This document shows positions 8,492 through 16,418 of a stretch of 64,000 bases of DNA, piece by piece. The notes under the pieces were generated by a model. That model worked only from the letters and a program-made list of their open reading frames with translations, was not told the DNA's origin and made no database searches. The stretch is from contig CAWHAP010000018.1 of assembly GCA_963827335.1 (NCBI GenBank), forward strand, positions 248,001 through 312,000, written 5' to 3'. Each line of letters starts with the position of its first letter. Position 1 is the first letter of the stretch. The translations under genes and the position numbers were made by a program. Source of the stretch: DASQMT01 sp963827335. GTDB taxonomy: Bacteria; Actinomycetota; Thermoleophilia; Solirubrobacterales; Solirubrobacteraceae.

Positions 8492-9340
8492 ATGGCGATC
8501 CTGGTCGACGAGCTGCGGGAGTACCCGGGCGTCGCGCTCCCGTTCACGACGTGGTGCCACATGGCCACCGACGGGGACTTCGAGGAGTTGCACGCGTTCG
8601 CGGCGACGCTGGGCCTGCGGCGGTCGTGGTTCCAGCGCGACCACTACGACCTGCCGCCGCACGGGCGGATCGCGGCGATCGCCGCCGGCGCCGAGCCCGT
8701 CGAGACCGGCGAGCTGCTGCTCCGCATGAGCGGGGCGCGCGGCGACCGGGCACGCCGCCGCGCGCTGGCGCCCGCCGGCGGCGTGACGTGGCTGCGGGGC
8801 ACCGAGGGGCCCGCCGTCCTCCGCTACCCCGCGGGGGCCCTCGTCGTGCTGGGCGGGCCGCCGGGCGCCGGCAAGTCGACGCTCGCCGCCCGCGCCGTCG
8901 ACGGCGCCCGCGTCCCCGTGCTCGATCCCGACGCCGCCCTCGCCGACGGCGACGGGACGTGGGAGGAGGCGCTCGCGGCGTGGCGCGCCGACGTCCGCGC
9001 CGCGCTCGCGGCCGGAAGCGGGGCCGTGGCGGTGACGACGGCGCTGCGCCACGGCCACCGGCTCGGGATGGCGAAGGCGGCCGCCGCGGCCGGCGTCCCC
9101 GCCCACCTCGTCCTGCTCGACGCCGACGCGGCCGCCTGCCGCGCCGGCCGCGCCGCCCAGGGCAAGGCCCGGATCACGCTCGGGCTCTTCGAGCACCTGC
9201 TGCACGAGTGGGCGGCGTACCGCCGCTCGCTCGAGGGCGACGGCGCCGACCCCTTCCCGTTCGCGTCGATCACGGTCCTCGACCGCCCGGCGGCGGAGCG
9301 CCTCCGCCGCGTGGCGATCGCACGCTCGACCCAGGGTTGA
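8492..9340 (+). CDS. DUF4031 domain fused to a P-loop kinase-like domain
   Basis: Residues 1-85 match DUF4031 (start AILVD, then TWCHM, FEELHAFAATLGL, FQRDHYDLP), a small family usually found as a stand-alone protein of unknown function. It is fused to a P-loop domain with Walker A GGPPGAGKST at about 121-130, resembling polynucleotide-kinase/AAA-type small kinases. ATG at 8492 fits the family N-terminus; an in-frame GTG at 8462 would add ten atypical residues. No strong ribosome site is visible for either. A nucleotide or RNA kinase role is only inference. Confidence 0.7.
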   Translation: MAILVDELREYPGVALPFTTWCHMATDGDFEELHAFAATLGLRRSWFQRDHYDLPPHGRIAAIAAGAEPVETGELLLRMSGARGDRARRRALAPAGGVTWLRGTEGPAVLRYPAGALVVLGGPPGAGKSTLAARAVDGARVPVLDPDAALADGDGTWEEALAAWRADVRAALAAGSGAVAVTTALRHGHRLGMAKAAAAAGVPAHLVLLDADAAACRAGRAAQGKARITLGLFEHLLHEWAAYRRSLEGDGADPFPFASITVLDRPAAERLRRVAIARSTQG

Positions 9341-9402
9341 GGAATTGCAACAATTATGCTGCAAATCGGGAGGTTCGCTGTCGTCCCAGGCATGATGGCG
9401 GT

Positions 9403-9897
9403 ATGCCCTTCCCGCCGCCGGCGAAGCCGCCTCGGAACCACCCCGTGGACGTCGGGACGCGCAGCGAGGCGGCGATCCTGCTGCGCTTCATCGAGCTCGG
9501 CTACGACGTGCTCGTGCCGCACGGCGTCAACCACCGCTACGACTTCGTCATCGACCAGGGCGACGGCTTCCTCCGGATCCAGTGCAAGACGGGTCGGCTC
9601 CGGAACGGGGCGGTCGAGTTCAACGTGGCGAGCGTACGTAGCAACACGAAGCAGGTTCTCTCTCGATCGTACGTCGGGGAGGTTGACTACTTCGGCGTCT
9701 TCTGCCCGCAAAACGGTGGGGTGTACATGGTGCCGTGCGACGAGCGCACGCAGCGCATGGTCACCCTGCGCGTGAAACCCTGCGCGAACAATCAGCGGCG
9801 GCGGGTCCGGCAGGCCGTTGACTACGAACTGCCCAAGCCGGAGAGGGGAATCGAACCCCTGGCCTCGAAATTACAAGTTTCGCGCTCTACCAACTGA
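9403..9897 (+). CDS. PD-(D/E)XK endonuclease of the group-I-intron (I-Ssp6803I-like) family
   Basis: The 164-residue product resembles the PDDEXK_5 family, typified by the homing enzyme I-Ssp6803I. The core YDFVID (46-51) followed by FLRIQCK (56-62) gives the D-x(n)-QxK catalytic arrangement of this branch, followed by VDYFGVFCPQNGGVYMVP. The frame has no stop before the downstream tRNA, so its last 20 or so codons (from 9836) are antisense tRNA-Thr sequence; the natural product may end in this accidental tail. Codon use is less G/C-biased than in neighbours (agc aac acg aag, gtt, tct, gta), suggesting transfer. Confidence 0.7.
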   Translation: MPFPPPAKPPRNHPVDVGTRSEAAILLRFIELGYDVLVPHGVNHRYDFVIDQGDGFLRIQCKTGRLRNGAVEFNVASVRSNTKQVLSRSYVGEVDYFGVFCPQNGGVYMVPCDERTQRMVTLRVKPCANNQRRRVRQAVDYELPKPERGIEPLASKLQVSRSTN

Positions 9898-9908
9898 GCT
9901 ACTCCGGC
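9836..9908 (-). tRNA. trnT: tRNA-Thr (anticodon UGU)
   Basis: Reading the minus strand from 9908, a 7-bp acceptor stem (GCCGGAG with CTCCGGC), D arm AGCTCAGTTGGTAGAGC, anticodon loop CTTGTAA giving UGU, and T arm GGGGTTCGATTCCCC form a complete cloverleaf of 73 nt with discriminator U. CCA is not encoded. It decodes ACA and other Thr codons. The opposite strand carries the last 62 bp of the PD-(D/E)XK endonuclease gene. Confidence 0.95.
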
Positions 9909-9955
9909 GAGTGGGACGAGTGTAGGCCCGGGCGGGGCGCGCCGATACCTGCTGC

Positions 9956-10591
9956 GTGCAGCGACGCGGACACCCCGTGACGCCCGTGTGGGTCAAGCTG
10001 ACGGCGCTCGCCGTGCTGGTCGCGGCCGCGACGTGGTGGATCGCCGACCGGCAGGACCGCCGCGGCAACGAGCGGCGGCTGAGCGCGATCGCGTCCCAGA
10101 TCGCCGGGCGGCCGGTCGAGGTCCGCTGCCCCGGCCCCCTCGGCCGCGTGCTCGGCTGGGACATCGTCGAGGGCAGCGTCCGCTTCGACGCCGACGGCAC
10201 GCCGCACGACGAGACGAGGATCCGCACGCAGTCGTGCGCCGAGCTCGACGCGCTCGCCGAGGGCCGGCGGAGCCGGGAGCTCGCCTGCATCGGCCGCACG
10301 TCGATCGCCTGCGGGCGGCACGGGCGGGAGACGACGATGGCCGTCGACGTGCTCGCGCACGAGTCCTGGCACCTGCACGGGATCGTCGACGAGGGGGAGA
10401 CGGAGTGCCGCTCGCTCCAGACGATGGCCTGGGCGGCGCAGCAGCTGGGCGCGACGCTCGCGCAGGGCCAGGCGCTCGCCCGCGCGCAGTTCGACGGCTC
10501 CTACCGCGACATGCCGGCGCGCTACCAGGCGGCCGGGTGCGTCGAGGGCGGCCCGCTCGACCTGCGGCCGGACGACGCCCGCTTCCCGTAG
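9956..10591 (+). CDS. membrane-anchored putative zinc peptidase (HExxH)
   Basis: I do not recognise the family. The 211-residue product has one N-terminal membrane segment (VKLTALAVLVAAATWWIA, about residues 13-30) and a soluble domain holding HESWH at 135-139, a match to the HExxH zinc-binding motif, followed by acidic residues in GIVDEGETE that could supply the third ligand. Four to six cysteines (RCPG, QSCAE, LACIG, IACGR, ECRS, GCVEG) suggest disulphides in an extracellular domain. Start is the GTG at 9956; GTG at 9977 would also keep the membrane segment. An anchored zincin-type peptidase is inferred. Confidence 0.55.
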   Translation: MQRRGHPVTPVWVKLTALAVLVAAATWWIADRQDRRGNERRLSAIASQIAGRPVEVRCPGPLGRVLGWDIVEGSVRFDADGTPHDETRIRTQSCAELDALAEGRRSRELACIGRTSIACGRHGRETTMAVDVLAHESWHLHGIVDEGETECRSLQTMAWAAQQLGATLAQGQALARAQFDGSYRDMPARYQAAGCVEGGPLDLRPDDARFP

Positions 10592-11545
10592 CTACTCGTG
10601 CACGCGGTCGCCGGCGCGGCCGGCGCGGATCTCCTCGCGCCACCATGCGACGGAGTCCGCCAGCGTCCGCTCGAGCGGCAGCTCCGGCACCCAGCCCGTG
10701 GCCGCGCGCAGCCGCTCCGCCGTCCCGCGCACCTCCATCACCTCGTGCGCGCGCACGAGCGACTCGTCGACCACGTGCTCGACCGCGACCCCGGCCACGC
10801 GGCCGAGGAGGGCGATCAGCTCGCGGGCGGACGCCGAGCGGCCCGAGCAGACGTTGACCGGCCGCGCCTCGCCGGCGTCCGCGAGCAGCCGGTAGGCGCG
10901 CACCACGTCGCGCACGTCCGTGTAGTCGCGCCGCGCGTCGGGATTGCCCGTGACGACGCGGATCGGGTCGTCCCCGGCCTCGAGCCCGGCCGCGACCTGG
11001 CGCGCGAACGACGCGAGCGCGTAGATCGGCGGCTGGCCCGGCCCGGAGTGGTTGAACGGGCGCGGGCGGGCGACGCGCAGGCCGTGGGCGTCGGCGTAGA
11101 AGCCGGCGAGCAGGTCGCCCGCCGCCTTGGAGACGGCATAGGGGTTCTGCGGCCGCAGCGCGGCGGACTCGTCGAGCGGCAGCGCCTCCGGCCGGCCGTA
11201 GATCTCGCCGGAGGAGACGGCGACGACGGCGGCCTCCGGCGCCTCGCGGCGCACCGCCTCGAGCACGTTGAGCGTCATCGCCTGGTTCTGCGCGAGCGTG
11301 GCGCCCGGATCGGCCCAGGACCGGCCGACGTGCGCGAGCGCGGCGAGGTGGTAGACGACGTCGGGCGCCGCCGCGGCGATCGCGGCGCGCGCGGCCGCGG
11401 CGTCCGCGAGGTCGACGGCGACGCCGCCGGTCCCGCGCCCCGAGCGCGTGAGCGACGTCACCTCGTCCCCCGCGGCGAGGCAGGCCGCGGCGAGATGGCC
11501 GCCTGCGAAGCCCGAGCCGCCGGTGATGACGACGCGCGTGCTCAG
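10592..11545 (-). CDS. NAD-dependent epimerase/dehydratase (GDP-4-keto-6-deoxymannose reductase-like)
   Basis: The 317-residue short-chain dehydrogenase has the Rossmann motif TGGSGFAG near residue 10, the Ser in AVSSGEIYG and the catalytic YAVSK. The sequence RPFNHSGPGQ is typical of Rmd-type GDP-4-keto-6-deoxy-D-mannose reductases, which make deoxysugars for surface glycans. No ATG, GTG or TTG exists in frame before the Rossmann glycines; the only suitable codon is CTG at 11543-11545, 2 nt after the upstream stop codon, so translation is probably coupled. The exact sugar substrate is not certain. Confidence 0.75.
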   Translation of the reverse strand: MSTRVVITGGSGFAGGHLAAACLAAGDEVTSLTRSGRGTGGVAVDLADAAAARAAIAAAAPDVVYHLAALAHVGRSWADPGATLAQNQAMTLNVLEAVRREAPEAAVVAVSSGEIYGRPEALPLDESAALRPQNPYAVSKAAGDLLAGFYADAHGLRVARPRPFNHSGPGQPPIYALASFARQVAAGLEAGDDPIRVVTGNPDARRDYTDVRDVVRAYRLLADAGEARPVNVCSGRSASARELIALLGRVAGVAVEHVVDESLVRAHEVMEVRGTAERLRAATGWVPELPLERTLADSVAWWREEIRAGRAGDRVHE

Positions 11546-11547
11546 GG

Positions 11548-12087
11548 TCAGGCCGGTCCCGGGGCGACCAGGTGCTCGACCGAGCCGTGCCCGTTCGTCG
11601 AGGCGACCGTGTCGTCGACCGGGGCCAGGATGTCCTCGGGCGGGTTGAGCCGCCGCTCGAGCTCGCCGAGCACGAAGCCGAAGAGCACGTGGCGCCAGGT
11701 GGCCTGGGCGAACGCGCGGCCCGAGCCCCAGAGCTGCGGCAGGTCCGACCGCGCGGGGTGCACGCGCTCGATCACCGCGGTGCCGGGCCAGGTCGCGAGA
11801 TGCTCCGCGAGCCCGGCGAGCGGACCGCGCAGGCCGGCCGGGACGGGCAGCGAGGGCGCGACGTTCGCGTAGACCGCCCCGAAGAGGGCGCCGTTGGCCA
11901 CGTGCATGCCCAGGCCGGCCGCCTGCCACCCGTCGCCGGGCGACACCACCCAGCGCCCGAGCAGCTCGGTGTCGTCGTAGGGGACGCCGAAGACGCGGCG
12001 GTCGAGCGGCTGCTGCGCCGCCCAGACGGCGGCGGCCGCCGCGCCCGCGAGCGCGCCGCGCAGGGTTCGCGTTGCCGACAGGGCCAT
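11548..12087 (-). CDS. conserved hypothetical protein, probably membrane-associated
   Basis: I do not recognise this 179-residue protein. It has an Ala-rich N-terminal hydrophobic stretch (GALAGAAAAAVWAAQQPLD) and two further moderately hydrophobic Gly/Ala-rich segments (AAGLGMHVANGALFGAVY and WRHVLFGFVLGELE), with arginine-rich turns. TACAGT lies 6 nt before the ATG, suggesting a leaderless transcript. Its stop is 2 nt from the CTG start of the epimerase gene, so the two form an operon. The function is unknown. Confidence 0.6.
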   Translation of the reverse strand: MALSATRTLRGALAGAAAAAVWAAQQPLDRRVFGVPYDDTELLGRWVVSPGDGWQAAGLGMHVANGALFGAVYANVAPSLPVPAGLRGPLAGLAEHLATWPGTAVIERVHPARSDLPQLWGSGRAFAQATWRHVLFGFVLGELERRLNPPEDILAPVDDTVASTNGHGSVEHLVAPGPA

Positions 12088-12130
12088 CCCACGACTGTAA
12101 CGAGCCGCTCCCGTACGGGTAACCAAGAAC

Positions 12131-13270
12131 GTGAGGAGCGAAGCCGAGCACGGCCTGCACGACGCGCTCCATGCGCGTGCGCGCACCAGGGGCGTCAACC
12201 CGCTGGTCTACTGGCTGGCCCGCGCCGTGCTGCAGCCGTTCTTCCACCTCTACTTCCGGCTCTCGCGCATCGGCCGCGAGCACGTGCCCGACCAGGGCGG
12301 CGTCATCTACTGCGCCAACCACCGCTCGTTCCTCGACCCGTTCGTGATCGGCACCGTCGCGCGCCGGCCGATGTACTACGTGGCCAAGTCCGAGCTGTTC
12401 CGCTACCGCGTGGCGGGCTGGTTCCTCAACGCCCTCGGCGCCTTCCCGGTCCAGCGCGGCACCGGCGATCAGGACATGCTCGAGACCGCCAAGGCGATCC
12501 TCGCGCGCGGGGACAGCGTCCTCATGTTCGCCGAGGGCACGCGCATCCGCCCCGGCGCGCTCGGCCGGCCCAAGCGCGGCGTCGGCCGGCTGGCGCTGGA
12601 GACCGGCGCGCCCGTGGTGCCCGTCGCCATCATCGGCACGGAGGCCGTGCGCCGCGGCTGGCGCATCCGCCCGCACAAGGTGCGGGTGCGGATCGGACCG
12701 CCGCTCACCTTCCCGAAGGTCGAGCACGCCTCGCCGCAGCTCGCCGCCGCCGTGACCGACCGGATCTGGCCGAACGTGATGCTCCAGTGGGAGTGGCTGG
12801 GCGGCCTGCCCCCGCTCCGCCGCGCCGCCGTGCTCGGATCCGGCGCCCGGGCCACCGAGCTCGCCGGCGTGCTCGCGCGTGCCGGGCTGGAGGTGGAGCG
12901 CGACGCGCGCCAGCTCTCGCGCCACGACCTCGTCTGCTTCGCCGACCCGCCCGGCGCGCTGTCCGCCGCGATCGCCGAGCACGGTCCCCGCGTGCCGCAC
13001 CGCGCCGGCGTGCTCGTGCTCTCCGCCGGCGTCGCGCCCACGCTCGGCGCGGCCGCCGTGGCGGAGCACACCGACAGCTGGGCCGTGGGCCTGCTCGGCC
13101 GCGCCGACGGCGCGCTCGTGCTGGCCGCCGCGGACCCCGCCTTCCGCCGCCAGGTCGCCGACGCGCTGCGCGCGGCGGGCGCGCGCGTGGTCGAGGGCGA
13201 CGCCGCACCGGAGCCGTGGATCGCGCCCCGGGCGGAGGCCGGGCGCAGGGAGCAGGTCGAGGCGGCGTGA
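12131..13270 (+). CDS. 1-acylglycerol-3-phosphate acyltransferase fused to a GpsA-like Rossmann domain
   Basis: Residues about 25-215 are a PlsC acyltransferase with the catalytic NHRSFLD (63-69, His-x4-Asp) and EGTR (135-138); family members transfer acyl chains to lysophosphatidic acid in phospholipid synthesis. The C-terminal part (about 232-360) reads AAVLGSGARATELAGVL and later VGLLGRADGALVLAAADP, resembling the N-terminal NAD domain of glycerol-3-phosphate dehydrogenase GpsA without its catalytic helical domain. Total length is 379, about 150 more than a stand-alone PlsC. GTG at 12131 is the first in-frame start. Confidence 0.8.
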   Translation: MRSEAEHGLHDALHARARTRGVNPLVYWLARAVLQPFFHLYFRLSRIGREHVPDQGGVIYCANHRSFLDPFVIGTVARRPMYYVAKSELFRYRVAGWFLNALGAFPVQRGTGDQDMLETAKAILARGDSVLMFAEGTRIRPGALGRPKRGVGRLALETGAPVVPVAIIGTEAVRRGWRIRPHKVRVRIGPPLTFPKVEHASPQLAAAVTDRIWPNVMLQWEWLGGLPPLRRAAVLGSGARATELAGVLARAGLEVERDARQLSRHDLVCFADPPGALSAAIAEHGPRVPHRAGVLVLSAGVAPTLGAAAVAEHTDSWAVGLLGRADGALVLAAADPAFRRQVADALRAAGARVVEGDAAPEPWIAPRAEAGRREQVEAA

Positions 13271-13291
13271 AGGGTCTAGCCTCCGTGACGC

Positions 13292-13843
13292 ATGACCGCG
13301 GCGGACCAGTCGGAGAAGGCCAGGCTCGACGAGGCGTTCTCGGCGCTGTACAAGGCGCATCTGCGCGACGTCTACTCGTACGCGTACTACCGGGTGGGCA
13401 ACCACCACGACGCCGAGGACCTGACGGAGCAGACCTTCCTGCAGGCGTACCGGCACTTCGACCGGGCCCAGCGCGAATCCGAAGGGCGCCCGCTGCGGCC
13501 GTGGCTGATCCGCATCGCCCACAACCTGGCGGCGAACTACTACCGCGACCGCTCGCGCAAGCCGCAGACGCCGATCGACGACGCGGGCGTGCTCTCGGCG
13601 CCGCACACGACGGAGTCGCTGGTCGAGGACCGCGACGACCTCAAGCGCATCCTGGCGGGCGTGGAGCAGCTGCCGGACGACCGGCGGGAGGCGCTGATCA
13701 TGCGCTTCGCGCTCGGGATGGACAACCGCGAGATCGCGCGGGCGCTCGGCCGCACGGACGGCGCCACGAAGGTGCTGCTGCACCGCGCCATCCGGCAGCT
13801 CGAGGAGATCGTCAAGCAGGCCGAGGGGCCGACTGAGCCATGA
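13292..13843 (+). CDS. ECF-type RNA polymerase sigma factor (first module)
   Basis: The 183-residue protein has region 2 (AEDLTEQTFLQAYRHFDR, then RPWLIRIAHNLAANYYRDRSR) and region 4 (LPDDRREALIMRFALGMDNREIARALGRTDGA) of extracytoplasmic-function sigma factors, with no region 3. It overlaps the next gene by ATGA, so that gene probably encodes its partner or anti-sigma factor. A TAGCCT hexamer ends 9 nt before the ATG, consistent with a leaderless mRNA. A second sigma gene follows within 400 bp. Confidence 0.9.
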   Translation: MTAADQSEKARLDEAFSALYKAHLRDVYSYAYYRVGNHHDAEDLTEQTFLQAYRHFDRAQRESEGRPLRPWLIRIAHNLAANYYRDRSRKPQTPIDDAGVLSAPHTTESLVEDRDDLKRILAGVEQLPDDRREALIMRFALGMDNREIARALGRTDGATKVLLHRAIRQLEEIVKQAEGPTEP

Positions 13844-14190
13844 GCGAGTACGCCGACTTCGAGTCGCTGCTCAAGCGCGCGCTGTCGCCGGTCGATCCGC
13901 CGAAGGAGCTCGAGGCGCGCCTGGAGGGCACGCTCGGCTCGCTCGTCGACCTGGCCGCCGAGGAGCTCGACTCGTGGGAGCTGGTGGCCATGCGCGATCC
14001 GCGCAACTGGGTCCGCCCGGTGGCCGCCGCCGCGATCGGGTCGGGTGCCGCGGTCGGGCTCGTCCTCGTCCGCACGCAGCGCCGCCGGCACAAGCGCCGG
14101 CGCGAGGCGCACGGCTCCGTCGACCTGTTGAACCGCACGCTGCGCGACCTCGCCCGCGAGGCCCGGCGCGTCGCCGACGACGTCTTCTGA
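13840..14190 (+). CDS. single-span membrane protein coupled to the sigma gene (possible anti-sigma factor)
   Basis: The 116-residue product has a soluble N-terminal half with acidic helices (FESLLKRALSPVDPPKELEARLEG), one membrane segment (VRPVAAAAIGSGAAVGLVLV, about 63-82) and a strongly basic tail (RTQRRRHKRRR). It lacks the HxxxCxxC zinc motif of usual ECF anti-sigma factors. Translational overlap with the upstream sigma gene is the main reason to suggest that it regulates that factor; sequence alone does not prove this. Confidence 0.55.
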   Translation: MSEYADFESLLKRALSPVDPPKELEARLEGTLGSLVDLAAEELDSWELVAMRDPRNWVRPVAAAAIGSGAAVGLVLVRTQRRRHKRRREAHGSVDLLNRTLRDLAREARRVADDVF

Positions 14191-14227
14191 TCCGGCCGCG
14201 CGGGAACCGCGTAGGAAGCCGGAAGAG

Positions 14228-14806
14228 ATGTCACACCACCTCCGCTCCCTTGCCGACGAGGACCTCATGCAACTGGTCCAGCGCGGGCAGGCGGAGGCCT
14301 TCGAGGTGATCTACGAGCGGCACAGCCAGGCGGCCTTCTCGCTCGCCTACCGGATCGCCGGCTCGCGCGGCGTCGCCGAGGACGTCGTCCAGGAGGCGTT
14401 CCTCAACCTCTGGCGCTCCGGCGCGCGCTACGAGCGCACGCGCGGCTCCGTCCGCACGTGGATCCTCGGCATCGTCCACCACCGCGGCATCGACGCCCTG
14501 CGGCGCTCGTTCGTCCACGAGAGGCGCCGGGCGAGCGACGAGGGCCTCGAGGAGACGATGGAGACGGGCGAGCGGACCGACGTCGAGGCCGCCCGGCACG
14601 AGGAGGCCGCCACCGTGCGCGCCGCCCTCGGGCACCTGCCGTCCGAGCAGAGCCAGGTGATCGAGCTGGCCTACTTCGGCGGCTTCACCCACACGGAGAT
14701 CGCCGAGCTGCTCGAGACCCCGGTCGGCACGATCAAGGGCCGCATGCGCCTGGGGCTGGAGAAGATGCGCCATGCGCTCGGCGGCGGGCAGGTGAGCCTC
14801 GGATGA
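14228..14806 (+). CDS. ECF-type RNA polymerase sigma factor (second module, SigK/RpoE-like)
   Basis: A 192-residue sigma factor with region 2 (YERHSQAAFSLAYRIAGS, AEDVVQEAFLNLWR, VRTWILGIVHHRGIDALRR) and region 4 (LPSEQSQVIELAYFGGFTHTEIAELLETPVGTIKGRM). It overlaps the RskA-like anti-sigma gene by ATGA, the classic arrangement of a sigma factor held at the membrane by its partner. ATG at 14228 is about 10 nt after the purine-rich GGAAGAG. Confidence 0.92.
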   Translation: MSHHLRSLADEDLMQLVQRGQAEAFEVIYERHSQAAFSLAYRIAGSRGVAEDVVQEAFLNLWRSGARYERTRGSVRTWILGIVHHRGIDALRRSFVHERRRASDEGLEETMETGERTDVEAARHEEAATVRAALGHLPSEQSQVIELAYFGGFTHTEIAELLETPVGTIKGRMRLGLEKMRHALGGGQVSLG

Positions 14807-15537
14807 GCACGACCGGACCCGGGCACGAGCGCTGGGCCGACGCCGTCGGCTCCTACCTGCTCGGCGCCCTCCCCGAGGACGAGCAGACCGGCTTCGAGGC
14901 GCACCTGACCGACTGCGAGGCGTGCCGCGCCGACGTCGAGGACCTGCGGGTCGCCGCCGACGCGCTCCCGGTCTCCGTGCCGCCCGTCGCGCCGCCGCCG
15001 GCGCTCAAGCAGCGCATCATGGCCGTCGTCAACGCCGAGGCGGAGCTGCTCGCCGCCGCCGGGGCGCGCGCGGACGCACCACCGGCGCGGCCCGCGCCCG
15101 CGCCGGGCCGCCGGCGGTCGCTCGGCTCCTGGTTCTCGCGGCCGGGCCTGGCGCTCGCCTGCGCGCTCGCCCTGCTCGTCGTCGGCGGCCTGGGCGGCGT
15201 CCTGCTCGCGGGCGGCGAGGACACGCGCACCGTCGTCGCCCGGACGCAGTCGCCGGGCGCCGACGTCCGGCTGGAGGTCGGCGACGACGGCGCGACCCTG
15301 GTGGCGCGCAACATGCCCGCGCCGCCGCAGGGGCGCATCTACCAGGTGTGGCTCAAGCGTCCCGGCAGGGATCCGGAGCCCACCTCGGTGCTCTGGTCCA
15401 CGCGCACGGACGGGTCGGCCGACGTCGCGGTCCCCGGATCGCTCGACGGGGTCGAGGCCGTGCTCGTCACCGACGAGCCCGAGGGAGGCTCCGACGTGCC
15501 CACCCGGCCGCCGGTGATCACCGCCGCCACCGCTTGA
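14803..15537 (+). CDS. RskA-family zinc-binding anti-sigma factor
   Basis: The 244-residue protein begins with a zinc anti-sigma domain (GSYLLGALPEDE, then H34-x3-C38-x2-C41), has one membrane segment (LALACALALLVVGGLGGVLL, about 116-135) and an extracytoplasmic RskA C-terminal domain (GRIYQVWLKRPG, VLVTDEPEGG). In known systems this type binds the sigma factor in the cytoplasm and releases it after regulated proteolysis. A rhomboid protease gene follows directly, although a processing role for that enzyme is only inference. Confidence 0.9.
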   Translation: MSTTGPGHERWADAVGSYLLGALPEDEQTGFEAHLTDCEACRADVEDLRVAADALPVSVPPVAPPPALKQRIMAVVNAEAELLAAAGARADAPPARPAPAPGRRRSLGSWFSRPGLALACALALLVVGGLGGVLLAGGEDTRTVVARTQSPGADVRLEVGDDGATLVARNMPAPPQGRIYQVWLKRPGRDPEPTSVLWSTRTDGSADVAVPGSLDGVEAVLVTDEPEGGSDVPTRPPVITAATA

Positions 15538-15574
15538 GCCGCCGGTGAAGAACGGCTGCTAGGTTCGGCGCCGC

Positions 15575-16408
15575 ATGGCCACCTGCTACCGCCATCCCTC
15601 GCGCGAGACGGGCGTCTCGTGCTCCAACTGCGGCAAGCCGATCTGCCCCGACTGCATGACCACGACGCCCGTCGGCATGCGCTGCCCGGACTGCGCGGGC
15701 CGCAAGCAGCAGGTCCACACGATGCGCTCGCTGCACGCCGATCCGACGGCGACGTACGTGCTGATCGCGATCAACGTGCTGCTGTTCCTCGGCGCGGGCG
15801 CCGGCGGCTCGATCCTGACCGGCGGGGGCGGCGGCGGCTCGCAGGTGTTCAACGACCTCGCGCTGTGGGGCCCGGCGATCGACCTCGGCCACGACTACTG
15901 GCGCCTGATCACGGCCGGCTTCCTGCACTCCGGCCTGCTCCACATCGGCTTCAACATGTACATCCTGTACTGGCTGGGGACGATGCTCGAGCCCTCGCTC
16001 GGCCATGCGCGCTTCCTCGCCCTCTACTTCGCCTCGCTGCTGGCCGGCTCGTTCGGCGCGCTCCTGCTGTCGCCCAACTCGGTGACGGTCGGGGCCTCCG
16101 GCGCCGTCTTCGGCCTCATGGGCGCCGCGTTCGTGATGCAGCGCGCGCGCGGCATCGACCCGATGCAGTCCGGCATCGGCCCGGTGATCCTCTTCAACCT
16201 CGCGATCAGCTTCATCATCCCCAACATCTCGATCGGGGGGCACCTCGGCGGGCTCGTCGGCGGCGTGCTCGCCGCGCTGGCGATGGAGCAGCTCGGCCGG
16301 ACCCGGCGCGGGCTCGTGCTCCAGATCGCCGCCTGCGTCGTCGTGGGGCTCGTGGCCGCCGCCGCCGGGATCGCGGTGTCGGGACGCGACTCGCCCTTCG
16401 CGGGATAG
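15575..16408 (+). CDS. rhomboid-family intramembrane serine protease with N-terminal zinc-finger-like domain
   Basis: The 277-residue protein starts with CxxC pairs (CSNCGKPICPDCM, CPDC) of a B-box-like zinc domain, then six or so membrane segments. The rhomboid catalytic dyad is present: Ser175 in VGASGAVFG and His223 in IGGHLGG; the upstream GFLHSGLLHIGFNMYIL matches the HxxxxHxxxN motif. Family members cleave transmembrane substrates. A TAGGTT hexamer ends 9 nt before the ATG. It lies downstream of the anti-sigma gene and 10 bp before the pyrophosphatase gene. Confidence 0.92.
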   Translation: MATCYRHPSRETGVSCSNCGKPICPDCMTTTPVGMRCPDCAGRKQQVHTMRSLHADPTATYVLIAINVLLFLGAGAGGSILTGGGGGGSQVFNDLALWGPAIDLGHDYWRLITAGFLHSGLLHIGFNMYILYWLGTMLEPSLGHARFLALYFASLLAGSFGALLLSPNSVTVGASGAVFGLMGAAFVMQRARGIDPMQSGIGPVILFNLAISFIIPNISIGGHLGGLVGGVLAALAMEQLGRTRRGLVLQIAACVVVGLVAAAAGIAVSGRDSPFAG

Positions 16409-16418
16409 GTTCCCGGCG

